Source of the DNA: Streptomyces sp. YIM 130001
Lineage (GTDB): Bacteria > Actinomycetota > Actinomycetes > Streptomycetales > Streptomycetaceae
Reading direction: 5' to 3'
Assembly: GCF_003574445.1 (NCBI RefSeq)
Contig: NZ_KZ984561.1
Location: forward strand, 124,001 to 188,000
DNA length: 64,000 bases
Below the pieces are notes generated by a model. That model was not told where the DNA came from, ran no database searches, and saw only the letters and a list, made by a program, of their open reading frames with translations. Below, piece by piece: positions 7,820 through 17,400 of this stretch (the first letter of the stretch is position 1; each line of letters begins with the position of its first letter). A program made the position numbers and the translations under genes.

Positions 7820-8815
7820 ATGCAGTTCCGCATTCTCGGTCCCGTGGAGATCCAGGACGAGCGAACCGGCCTGAGGATCCTTCCGACGGGCGCCAAACAA
7901 CGCGCCTTGCTGGGTGCACTCGTGGTGAAGTCGGGACAGGTCGTGTCCGTCCACCGGCTGATCGACGAACTGTGGGGCGAACACCCGCCCGCCAACGCCA
8001 CCAACGCACTGCAGGCCCATGTGGCCCGACTGCGCCGACTCCTGCCCCAGCCGGAACCGGGGTCGGGCGAGCAGCACCACGAGTGGATCGTGACCCGATC
8101 GCTCGGCTATGTGCTGCGTCTGGGCCGGAACACGACATGCACCACCGACGCCGACCGGTTCAACGAGCTGGCCGCACAGGGCAGGGCCGCCACCGCCGAC
8201 CCGCAGCGCGCGGCCGAACTGCTGCGCAGCGCGCTGGCGTTGTGGCGCGGACCCGCGCTCGAGGGCAGTGTGCGCGGCGACATCTGCGCGGCCGAGGCGG
8301 CGCAGTTGGAGGAGAATCGGCTGACCGTTCTGGAGACGCTGTACGACGCGTATCTGCGTGCGTCCCGGCACGACGAGATCATCGGCCAGCTGGAGGAGCT
8401 GACCACGGATCATCCGATGCGGGAGCGGTTCTACGACCTGCTGATGGTGGCGCTCTACCGATGCGGCCGCCAGGCGGAGGCACTGAGCGTCTACGACCGT
8501 GCCCGCAAACGCCTGGTGCACGAACTGGGGGTCGAGCCCGGACCCGTGCTGCGCCGCCGGATGGACGCGATCCTCCAGCACGACCCGGGCCTCGCGGCGC
8601 CGGGATCCGACGACCATGTGGCCCCGGTCCTCCAGATGCCGCTGCCGTCCCGCCCGGGCGGCGCGAGCGGGGGCACCGGGACGGATGCGACGGTACTCGG
8701 CCTGAACGGCGAGCTCTCCCGGCTACGGCATCGCATCGAGCGGATCTCCCTGGAACAGCAGGAGTTGATGCGCCGGTTCAATCAACTCGTCGCCCACCCG
8801 GCTGCCGGACAGTGA
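7820..8815 (+). CDS. SARP-family transcriptional activator
   Basis: 331 residues. Residues 1-95 form an OmpR-like winged helix (MQFRILGPVEIQDE, GAKQRALLGALVVKSG, VHRLIDELWGEHPP, ALQAHVARLRRLL), and residues about 100-250 form the bacterial transcriptional activation domain with its tetratricopeptide-like helices (YDLLMVALYRCGRQAEAL, LVHELGVEPGP). This is the Streptomyces antibiotic regulatory protein layout. The C-terminus (about 260-331) has a linker and a short helical tail. The start is ATG at 7820 with GAGGGAGAG just upstream. SARPs of this size (PapR type) activate pristinamycin genes; the phased heptamers at 5624-5696 and 60529-60556 are candidate targets. The 279 bp upstream hold no other recognisable gene. 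Confidence 0.92.
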   Translation: MQFRILGPVEIQDERTGLRILPTGAKQRALLGALVVKSGQVVSVHRLIDELWGEHPPANATNALQAHVARLRRLLPQPEPGSGEQHHEWIVTRSLGYVLRLGRNTTCTTDADRFNELAAQGRAATADPQRAAELLRSALALWRGPALEGSVRGDICAAEAAQLEENRLTVLETLYDAYLRASRHDEIIGQLEELTTDHPMRERFYDLLMVALYRCGRQAEALSVYDRARKRLVHELGVEPGPVLRRRMDAILQHDPGLAAPGSDDHVAPVLQMPLPSRPGGASGGTGTDATVLGLNGELSRLRHRIERISLEQQELMRRFNQLVAHPAAGQ

Positions 8816-9169
8816 GCGCCTGTCTGCGAGCCCCACACCCGGGCGGCGCCGGCCCACCCGAGGCGTATCCGGTCCGAGACCGCCGATGAGGCAGTCCGAC
8901 GTCACGTGCCCGCGCGGACGGCATCCGGAGCGCTGCCATGGCGAGTGGGCGACGGGCGGGCACGCAACTCAGCGCAACGAGGCCCGGACCGGAGGTGGTC
9001 GACCCCGGTCCGGGCCTCGGGCGCACACACCGGCCGCCCGCACCTGTCGGCCTCCACGTCTTCGGGCGTGCAGGGGCCGGGTCACTCCGCCGGTATGCGA
9101 CGGCGTCGGTGCCGAACTTGTCAGGCGTGCAGGCTCCGGGTCCGAGTACTGCGGGCCGGCGCCGGCCGT
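8816..9169. other. Convergent intergenic region with terminator
   Basis: Between the SARP gene (rightward) and the flavin reductase gene (leftward). The only structure seen is the strong inverted repeat at 8979-9018; no coding sequence was recognised. Confidence 0.7.
8979..9018. terminator. Bidirectional hairpin terminator
   Basis: A perfect 14-bp inverted repeat, GAGGCCCGGACCGG (8979-8992) and CCGGTCCGGGCCTC (9005-9018), surrounds a 12-base loop. It lies between two converging genes and probably ends both the SARP transcript and the long leftward biosynthetic operon. Confidence 0.75.
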
Positions 9170-9691
9170 TCACCCGTCGTGCTCGCGCGCGGTGTGAAAG
9201 CCGCGCCGGAACCACAGCAGGGCGCCGGCCGCTCCGGGGCCTGAGCAGATCTCCCGCGGTGTCCCGAACACCAGGTCGTGGTCACCGGCGCGGATGATCC
9301 GCTCGGTGCGGCACCGGATCAGGAGCGCGGCGTCCGGAAGGTAGGGCGTGCCGGTGCCCTGCCATGCCGCGAAGCCGCCGCCGGTGAACCGGTCGACGTC
9401 CTGCGTGGCGAAGCGCCGTGCGACGGACCGGTGTTCCTCTCCGAGGACGTTGACCACGAACTCCTCGCTGGTGGTCAGCGTCGCGTGGCAACTGGAGGTC
9501 AGCGCGATCCCGACCATGATCAGCGGTGGCTCCAGCGATACGGAGGTCACCGAGCTGGCCGTGAAGCCGCGCCGCCGCCCGTCCGGGGCGAGGGTGGTGA
9601 CGATGCTGACCGGCGCGGCCAGTTGAGCCATGGCGTCCCGGAAATCCTGCGCGGACACCACGGGACGCGTCTGTTCCTGAACAGCCGTCAT
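9170..9691 (-). CDS. snaC: NADH:flavin oxidoreductase (SnaC-like flavin reductase)
   Basis: 173-residue enzyme of the flavin reductase-like, FMN-binding family that supplies reduced FMN to two-component monooxygenases. FRDAMAQLAAPVSIVTTL, GFTASSVTSVSLEPPLIMVG, ALTSSCHATLTTSEEFVVNV and RAGDHDLVFGTPREI closely follow what I remember of SnaC, which supplies FMNH2 to the SnaA/SnaB enzyme that converts pristinamycin IIB to IIA by oxidising the proline ring. The SnaA/SnaB pair itself is not in this window. The start at 9691 overlaps the stop of the upstream transferase by four bases, and this is the last gene of the 45-kb leftward operon, just before the terminator at 8979-9018. Confidence 0.85.
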   Translation of the reverse strand: MTAVQEQTRPVVSAQDFRDAMAQLAAPVSIVTTLAPDGRRRGFTASSVTSVSLEPPLIMVGIALTSSCHATLTTSEEFVVNVLGEEHRSVARRFATQDVDRFTGGGFAAWQGTGTPYLPDAALLIRCRTERIIRAGDHDLVFGTPREICSGPGAAGALLWFRRGFHTAREHDG

Positions 9692-10545
9692 GCGTACTCC
9701 TCGGTCCGCGACCCGGCGTTCACCAGCGGACGCAGTTCGCGATGCGGTGCGGGAAGCGGCAGCACGCGCGGTGCGGCCCGGCCCCAGGGGAAGCCGTCAT
9801 GCACCTCGAGCCGCCGCGGCACGGAGCCGTCCGCGCCGCGCTCCACGGCGAGGGACACCAGCGCCTGGCGGCGCGGCGTCAGTTCGGCGAACGCCCAGCG
9901 GTCCGCGCTGTCTCCGGCCGGGGGCCGAAACCCGCGCACCCCCTGTTCGTCGTCGAGTTCGAAGGCGAACGAGTCGAAGGGCAGGCCGAGTCCGAGTCCG
10001 CGGGCCTTGGCATACGCCTCCTTCAGCGTCCACAGCCGCAGGGTGGCCCGGTCGCGTGTGGCGCCCTCGGCCAGGGAGGCCAGGTACGAGCGTTCCTCGG
10101 CGGCGAAGGACTCCACGATCGACTCCAGGCCGCCGTCGCCTCCCCGGTCGCTGCGCTCGATGTCGACACCGACACGGCGGTCGCGGACGACGGCGACGAC
10201 GTTGAAGCCGTGCGCGTGCGAAAGGTTGAAGTCCAGGTCGTGCCCGCCGCCCGGCAGGCTGTCGGGCGGCTGCTGGAGGAAGGGGCGACCGCGCGTCGAG
10301 CGCCAGATCGTGGCCTCCGCCTCCGGGATGCCGGTCTCCAGGGACAGCACGCGCCGCACCAGGCTGTGGGCGACGAGGTACTGGCGCCGGTCACGCTCGA
10401 ACAGGAACCGGTCCGCTGTCTCCCGCTCGTACTCGTCCAGCCAGTGCCCCGCCAGAAGGGTGCTGGTCGCCTCACTGAGACCGTCGTTGGGGCAGAACCA
10501 GATCCCCACGGTGTCCTGGCCGTGGTCGGGCCGCACACCGGTCAT
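9688..10545 (-). CDS. Sfp-type 4'-phosphopantetheinyl transferase (second copy)
   Basis: 285 residues. Motifs GVDIE near residue 140 and LWTLKEAYAKARGLGLG near residue 190, with LDFNLSHAHGFNVVAV before them, identify the Sfp/Gsp group that activates PKS and NRPS carrier domains. The start at 10545 overlaps the acyltransferase stop by four bases and its stop overlaps the flavin reductase start, so it is translated with the PKS operon. It probably modifies the carrier domains of the assembly line it is coupled to. The C-terminal about 40 residues, rich in Pro and Arg, extend beyond the usual family length. Confidence 0.93.
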   Translation of the reverse strand: MTGVRPDHGQDTVGIWFCPNDGLSEATSTLLAGHWLDEYERETADRFLFERDRRQYLVAHSLVRRVLSLETGIPEAEATIWRSTRGRPFLQQPPDSLPGGGHDLDFNLSHAHGFNVVAVVRDRRVGVDIERSDRGGDGGLESIVESFAAEERSYLASLAEGATRDRATLRLWTLKEAYAKARGLGLGLPFDSFAFELDDEQGVRGFRPPAGDSADRWAFAELTPRRQALVSLAVERGADGSVPRRLEVHDGFPWGRAAPRVLPLPAPHRELRPLVNAGSRTEEYA

Positions 10546-11432
10546 CGGGTACCTGCCCCGGTCAGTGCCGTCTCCCGCTCGCGCCGGATGTGCCGCAGCA
10601 TGCCGGTGAGCACCCGGCCGGGGCCGATCTCGGTGAACTCGGGTTCGGGGCCGTAGAGCCCGCTGAGGATCGCCTCGACGGTTTCGTACCAGCGGACCGG
10701 CTGGTGGATCTGCTGGAGCAGCGTCTCGGCGATGCGGTGCTGCTCGTAGGGGCGGGCGGTGGCGTTGGCGAGTACCGGGCAGGTGAGGGGAGCGAAGACG
10801 GTCGCCCGGACAACGCGCTCCAGGCTGTCGGCCGCCGGTGTCATGTAACGCGAGTGGAAGGGCCCGCTGACGTCGAGACGCCGCACCATCCGGGCGCCCG
10901 CGTCCTCCAGGATCGGGCCCGCCTCGGCCAGGTCCTCGACCGGTCCCGCGAGTGCGATCTGACCGGGGGTGTTGAGGTTGGCCAGGTCGAGGGAGCCGAA
11001 GCCGGCGCGCAGCAGCAGGAAGCGCAGACGGCTCTCGGGCATGCCGATGACGGCGCTCATGCCGCCCCCCGTGGCCCCGGCCATCGCCGCGGCCCGTGCG
11101 GCGACGAGGCGCAGCCCGGCATCGAACCCGAACGCGCCCGCCGCGTGCAGGGCGTTGTACTCACCGAGGCTGTGCCCGAGGGCGAGGTCCGCGCGCTCGC
11201 CGCCGTCCTCCAGATGGGCCCGGTGGGCCAGGGCGTTGACGACGAACAGGGCGGGCTGGGTGTAGAGGGTGTTGCCGAGCCGGCCCTCGGGGTCCTCGAG
11301 GCACAGGCTGCGCAGGCTGTATCCGAGCACATCGGAAGCCTCCTGCTCCGCTGCGGGGAAGCGGTCGAACAGCTCCCGGCCCATGCCGACGCTCTGCGCG
11401 CCCTGGCCGGGGAACATGAAGATCCGCGTCAT
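10542..11432 (-). CDS. Trans-acting malonyl-CoA acyltransferase
   Basis: 296-residue free-standing acyltransferase of the FabD type. It has MFPGQGAQSVGMG at the N-terminus, the nucleophile Ser88 in GHSLGE, an Arg-containing helix (RLVAARAAAM) and SGPFHSRYM, the malonyl-type signature with the catalytic His. None of the PKS modules in the operon has its own AT domain, so this enzyme must load malonyl units on all of them. ATG at 11432 is preferred because GGAAGGAA lies nine bases upstream; the in-frame GTG at 11441 abuts that site directly. It lies 23 bp after the NRPS-PKS gene. It matches the role of VirI in virginiamycin M assembly. Confidence 0.94.
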   Translation of the reverse strand: MTRIFMFPGQGAQSVGMGRELFDRFPAAEQEASDVLGYSLRSLCLEDPEGRLGNTLYTQPALFVVNALAHRAHLEDGGERADLALGHSLGEYNALHAAGAFGFDAGLRLVAARAAAMAGATGGGMSAVIGMPESRLRFLLLRAGFGSLDLANLNTPGQIALAGPVEDLAEAGPILEDAGARMVRRLDVSGPFHSRYMTPAADSLERVVRATVFAPLTCPVLANATARPYEQHRIAETLLQQIHQPVRWYETVEAILSGLYGPEPEFTEIGPGRVLTGMLRHIRRERETALTGAGTR

Positions 11433-11455
11433 GGTGGTCACTTCCTTCCATCGGC

Positions 11456-14400
11456 TCAGACGGTCACGGGTACGGGAAAGGCGTGGTCGGCGAGTTCACC
11501 GAGGTCGGCTGCGCTGAACAGCACCTCGAGCGGGAGTTCGCGGCCACCGTCGGCAGCTATCCGGGCGGTCAGACGCAGCAGCTGCCTGCTGGTGGCCCCG
11601 AGCTCGAACAGGTTCTGTGCGGCGCGCAACTGCCGGGCGTCGGCGCCCAGTTCGACTGCGACGATCCCGGACAACCGGTCGAAGGGAGCCACCTCCTGGG
11701 TTGCTGCGTGCTCGCCGTCGCCGTCCGGGCCGAGAGCCGGGCCGCCGACCGAGGCGGGCGCCGGGGTGGGCGCCGGGGTGGGCGCCGGGGTGGGCGCCGG
11801 GGTGGGCGCCGGGGTGGGCGCCGGGGTGGGCGCCGGGGTGGGCGCCGGGGTGGAGGGCTGGGTGGGTGGCTGGGCCGCGAGGCCGATTCCCCAGACGGCG
11901 CCGAGTCGGGCCGAGAGGCTGTCGGCGGCCGGGGCCGATGGGGCCGGTCCGGTCGGAAGCGGATAGCGCACGCGGGTCAGGGGGGTGGCCGGGAGTGCGG
12001 CCCTGGCTGCGGTACTCCGGGGCCAGTCGACCTGCTCCCCGGACGCCCACCGCGTCAGCGTGTCCGTCTCCCGACGCGGGCTGTCCGCGGACGCGACGAC
12101 GACGCCACCGCCTTGTCGGCGCACGCGCCGGGCCAAGGTGCGCAAGGCAGTGACCGCCCCGGCGGCATCGGTGACCAGACCTGCGCGGACCGGCCGATCC
12201 GCACGCCCCTCCCGCAGTGTTCGGGCGACCCGCCCGGCGCCCAGGGACGGATCCCGCGCCCAGGCGTCGGCGAGGCTGTCGGCGAACGCGGCGAGGTTCT
12301 CCTGCGTATCGGCGGACAGGGGCAGCGCCCAGGTTCCCCGGTCGTCAGGTCCGGGCTGCGCGGCGGGCGGCTCCTCCACGACGAGGCTGCCGTACGATCC
12401 GCCGCCCGCGAAGCCATTGACCAGGGCGCGGCGGGGCGCACCGTCGGCGGTGCGCCAGCGGTCGGTGCCTTCGCGGGCCAACGCGACCGGGCCTCCTCCG
12501 GCGCGGGCGAGTCCCGGGTTCACCGCCGAGGTGAGCAGCGTCCGGTACACCTCGCTGTGACGGAACTGGGTGACGACCTTGCCGAGTTGAGCGAATACGG
12601 AGGCCGCTTCCAGGTGTCCGGTGTGCGGTTTGACCGTACCGACCGGAACCGGGGCAGCCGCACCACCGCCGTCGCCGCCGTCGCCGAACAGCCGGCCGAG
12701 CGCCGAGAATTCGAGGACGTCGGCCAGTGCGGCTCCGGCCGCGGCGGCCTCGACGTAGCCGATGTCGGCCGGCCGGAGCCCGGCGTCGTCGAGCGCGGCG
12801 CGCATGACGGCTTCCTGCCGCTCGGGGTCCGGGACGCCGAACTGCCGGGTGGTACCGGAATGCTGGAGCGCACCGCCCCGCAGCACGGCGTGTACCGGGT
12901 CCCCGTCGGCGAGTGCCCGCGCCAGCGGTTTGAGCAGGACGGCACCCACGCCTTCGCCGACCAGCCAGCCGCTGGCCCGGTCGGTGAAGGCGCAGGAGTC
13001 GCCGTCCTCGGCGATGAGGCCCATCTCGGACAGGACGTCGAGGTGGTCGGGGTGGAGAACCAGGTTGGATCCGGCCGCGAGTGCGCTCTCGCAGCGTCCT
13101 TCGGCGACGGCCCGGTAGGCGGCCTCGACCGCTGCGAGGCCGGACACGCAGCCGCTGTCGATCAGCAGGCTGGGGCCGGTGAGTCCGAAGGCGTGCGAGG
13201 TGCGGTGGGCGAGACCGCCACGGGTGGCGTGGGTGCCGTCCTCGGCCCGCCGGCCCGCGCGGGCGGCCACGCCGTACAGCGCGTGGTCCTGCCACATGGA
13301 TCCGACGAAGACTCCGACCCGGCCCTCGACCCGGTCCGTGGTGAGCGCGGCGTCCTCGAAGCAGCGGCGGGCGACGGACAGCAGGAGGCGCTCCTGCGGG
13401 TCGATGGCAACGCCCTCGGCCTCGGAGATGCCGAACTCCTCGGCTTCCACGGCGAGTACGTCGTCGAGGTAGCCGCCGACCGCCGCGCCGGCCCGCCGGG
13501 CATGGGAGTCCAGGGGCGCCCAACGGTGGGCCGGTGTGGGGCCGGTGGCCGTGGCGGAGCGGGTGATGAGGTCGTCGAGTTCGTCGAGGGTGCGGGCTCC
13601 TGGCAGTTCGGCGGCGAAGCCGATGACGGCGACAGCCTGGTCGTCCTGCCGGGCGGCGGGCGCCGTGGGGGCGGGCGTAGCGGCCGGAGCGGACGTGGCG
13701 GCCGGAGCGGCCGGGGCAGAGGCGGCGGCGGAAGCAGGCGCCGGCGCGGGGACGAGCGCGGCGCGCCTGGCGCGGGTCTCGTCGGTGAGGGCTCCGCCCC
13801 ACAGGGACAGCAGCAGCTCCTGGTCGTCCAGGATGCCGAAGTCACCGCGTACGGCGTCGAAGTCCATCTCGCCGACCGCGCACATCCCGAGCCCCCGCCC
13901 GGGGGCTCCGGTCAGCAGCAACTGCGCCATGTGCCCGGCCTCGACGGTGGAGAAGCGGGTGGCGTTGCGTTCCCCGTACGCGGGAGCGATGGCGGCCGGG
14001 GTGGAGACCAGGAACACGCCGAAACCGGAGCCCGCCACCAGGTCACGGTTGTGGTGGACGTGCAGGTCGGTGCCGTATCTGGCCTCGGGTGCCAGAGCGA
14101 TCAGGGCGCGCTCGGCCGGGTGCAGGTAGTACAGGCCCGCGGCGAGGCCCTGTACGGCGCCGGGTGCGACGTACACATAGGTCTGCACCGGGTAGAAGCC
14201 GCCGCCGGACGGGTAGCGCCGTTTGGCGCGGCCGTCGAGCTCGCCCCAGGTGACGGTGGCGAGGAGGCCCAGGAGGTCGTCGGCGGGCAGGCCGGCGTCG
14301 GTGAACTCGCGGAACGAGGCGGCGTCGAAGAGGGCGAGCGGGTCGTCGGGGGCGGCCGGCGGGACGGGGACGCGGGGCAGCGTCGGGGGCAGTACCCGCT

Positions 14401-17400
14401 CGGCGACCCGGGCCTCCTTGAAGGCTGCCTTGGCCGCCGGGTCGAGGGCGATCCGGACGTCGGGGCCGCCGGTGGTGGTCACCTCGGGCGCGGTCGCCTC
14501 CGGCGCGGCCTGCGGGGCGACGCTCCGCGCGATGGAGCGTGCGGTGGGGCTCTGGATGAGGACGTCGACGGGGACGGGTGCCCCTGCTGCCGCCTCGATC
14601 TCCTGGGCCAGGCGGATCATGGTGAACGAGGTCGCGCCCAGGTCGAACAGGTCGGCTTCCAGGTCGACTTGACCGATCCCGAGGATCTCCGCGGCGCGCC
14701 GGGCGACCTTCTCGGCGTCGATGGCGGGGGATGCGTCCGGTGCGGTGTCCGACACCGGTGCGGGCGCGGACGCCGCGGTGGGTGCCGGCTCGCTGCTGCC
14801 GGGTGCGTCCACCGGCACGGATGCGGGTGCCGCGCCGAAGAGCTGTGCGGCGCCGGAGCGGTCCAGTTTGCCGTTCCTCGTCAACGGAAGGTCCTCCACG
14901 AAGCGGAAGCGGCTCGGTATCAGGTAGGCGGGCAGCGTGTCGCCGAGGGCGCGGCGGATCTCCCCCACCGGGGGTGCACCGTCCTCGGCGCGGGCCACGC
15001 AGACGGCAGCCAGGGTCTGTTCGCCCGATGCCTCGTCGTGGACCGGAAGCACCCGCGCCTCGGCGACGCCGGCTACATCGGCGAGGGCTTGTTCGATCTC
15101 CTCGGGCTCGATGCGCAGCCCGCGCAGCTTGAACTGATCGTCGATCCGGCCGAGGCAGCGGATCTCTCCGTCCTCGGCCACCATCCCGAGGTCCCCGGTG
15201 CGGTAGAGACGCGGCGAGGGGTCGAGGTCGGGGAAGGGGGAGTCGACGAACCTCTGCGCGGTCAGTTCCGGCCGCCCGTGGTAGCCGAGCGCGACCTGCC
15301 GGCCGCCGATGAGGATCTCCCCGGGGGTGCCGGGGGGCACCGGGCGCAGCCGGTCGTCCACCACGTGGATGCGGGTGTGCGCGACGGGCCTTCCGATCGG
15401 CACGGTCGGTTCGTCCCAGTCGGGCCGGCAGGCCCAGTGCGTGACGTCGACGGCGGCCTCCGTCGGCCCGTAGAGGTTGTGCAGCTCGGGGCCGCCGTCG
15501 GCGGAGCCCGGTGAACCGAGCACCTCGAAGAACTGCCGCATCGTGGCGACGGGGAGTGCCTCGCCGCTGACGAACACCCTGCGCAGTGCGGTGCACTCCG
15601 GGGCGCCGGAGTGGCGCAGGAACATGCCGAGCATGGACGGCACGAAGTGGGTGACGGTCACCTTCTCGTCGCGGAGCAGCCCCGCGAGATAGCCCGGGTC
15701 GACGTGGCCACCCGGCCTGGCGACCACGATGGACGCGCCCGCCAGGAGCGGCCAGAAGAACTCCCACACCGAGACGTCGAACCCGTACGGCGTCTTCTGC
15801 GCGACCCGGTCGTCCGGAGTGAGCGGGAAGCGGTCCTGCATCCACAACAGCCGGTTGGCGATGCCCTGTTGGGTGTTGCGGCAGCCCTTGGGGCGGCCGG
15901 TCGTACCGGAGGTGTAGATCGTGTAGACCGGGTCTTCGGGGCTTACCGACACGGCCGGCGGCGTGCCGGGCAGCGCGTGCAGTGCGGCCCGGTCCGCCTC
16001 GCGGTCCGGGCAGACGACGACCGCGCCGGCTTCGGTGGGTACAGCGGCGAGCGCCTCGTCGGCGACCACCACTCGGGCGCCGCTGTCCTGGAGGAGGTAG
16101 CGCACGCGATCCGGCGGATTGGCCGGGTCGACGGGCACGTAGACGGCGCCGGCCCGCACGATGCCGAGGAGCGTCGAGACCAGACGCTCGGAACGGTCCA
16201 TGTGGACGGCGACGTGGTCACCGGGGCGTACCCCGAGAGCGTGCAGGTGACGGGCCAATCGGGCGGAGTCGCGGTCGAGTTCACCGTAGGTGAGGGTCTG
16301 CCCGGCGTGGTGGACGGCGGCACGGCCGGCACGACCGGTGAACGCGGCCTCGACCAGCTCGACGAGCGTGCCGGGCCCGTCGCCGCCGGGTGTGTCCGTG
16401 GGGCCTGCGGAGCCCGACAGCGCAAGGCCCGGGGCCGGCGTGGCACTCCACGCGGGCTCCTCGTCCTGCGCGATGAACTCCCGCACCCGGCGCGCGTACC
16501 GCTCGAACATCGCGTCCAGGCGGTCCGGTTCGACCGAGCCGTCGGCTGCGTCCCACTGACCGACCAGTTCGTCGCCGACGAGCAGCGGCACGTGGTCGAG
16601 TGCCACCTGGGCGGTCTGCGACTGGCTGTCGCGCAGCTGCACGCCGTCCGGGTGCAGGGCGGGGTCGATCTCCGGGACGCGGGTGAACACGACCGGCAGC
16701 CGCAGCGCGCCGCCCGAGCGGAACACCCGGGTGCGCAACTCGGCGAGCCCCGGGACCAGTTCGGCCCGCTCGAGATCCGCGCGGACCCGGTTGAACAACT
16801 CCCGGGCACGCTCGGCGAAGCCGTCCGGCAGGGTGTCGTCGACAACGACCCACGCGAGCTGGGTGAAGTCGGCGACCATCGCGTCCGCGTGCGGGAGGCC
16901 GCGGGGGCGGTCCCAGGAGACGACGGTGACGGTGAACGGGCCATCGGCCCCGTGCTCGGCCCGCAACTCGTCGACGTACGCGGTGAACAGAACGAGGTCG
17001 GCCGGGACGCCGATGGCCGCGGCCCGCTCCGCGAGGGCGCTCCACGATCCGAGGGGCGCCCTGCGGTGGGCGCGCGGTGCATCGGGTGCGGGTTCGGGAA
17101 GGCCGGGCCCGGACGGCATCGCGGCGAACTTCTCGCGCCAGGCGGCGCGCGCCCGCCCCCCTGCCTCGGTGCGCCGCAGTTCGGGCAGTGAACGCAGGTG
17201 GGCGGTCGGATCGGCCGGTGTGCTCAGGACGTTCTCGTCGCCGTCGTGCAGAGCGAAGAGCTGGCTGAACAGGAGCGCGAAGCTGCGGGCGTCGGCGAGC
17301 AGCGCGTCGAGAACCACGTGCAGCACGGCCGTTCCGTCGGGCAGTGTGCTGGCCTCGATGGCGTACATCGGGCTGCTGCCCAGCGGGAACATGGTGTCGC

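Noticed and set aside
11757..11852. Short regular repeats as a CRISPR-like array
   Set aside because: The units are contiguous with no spacers, lie in frame inside a PKS linker and encode TPAP; no cas genes are present.
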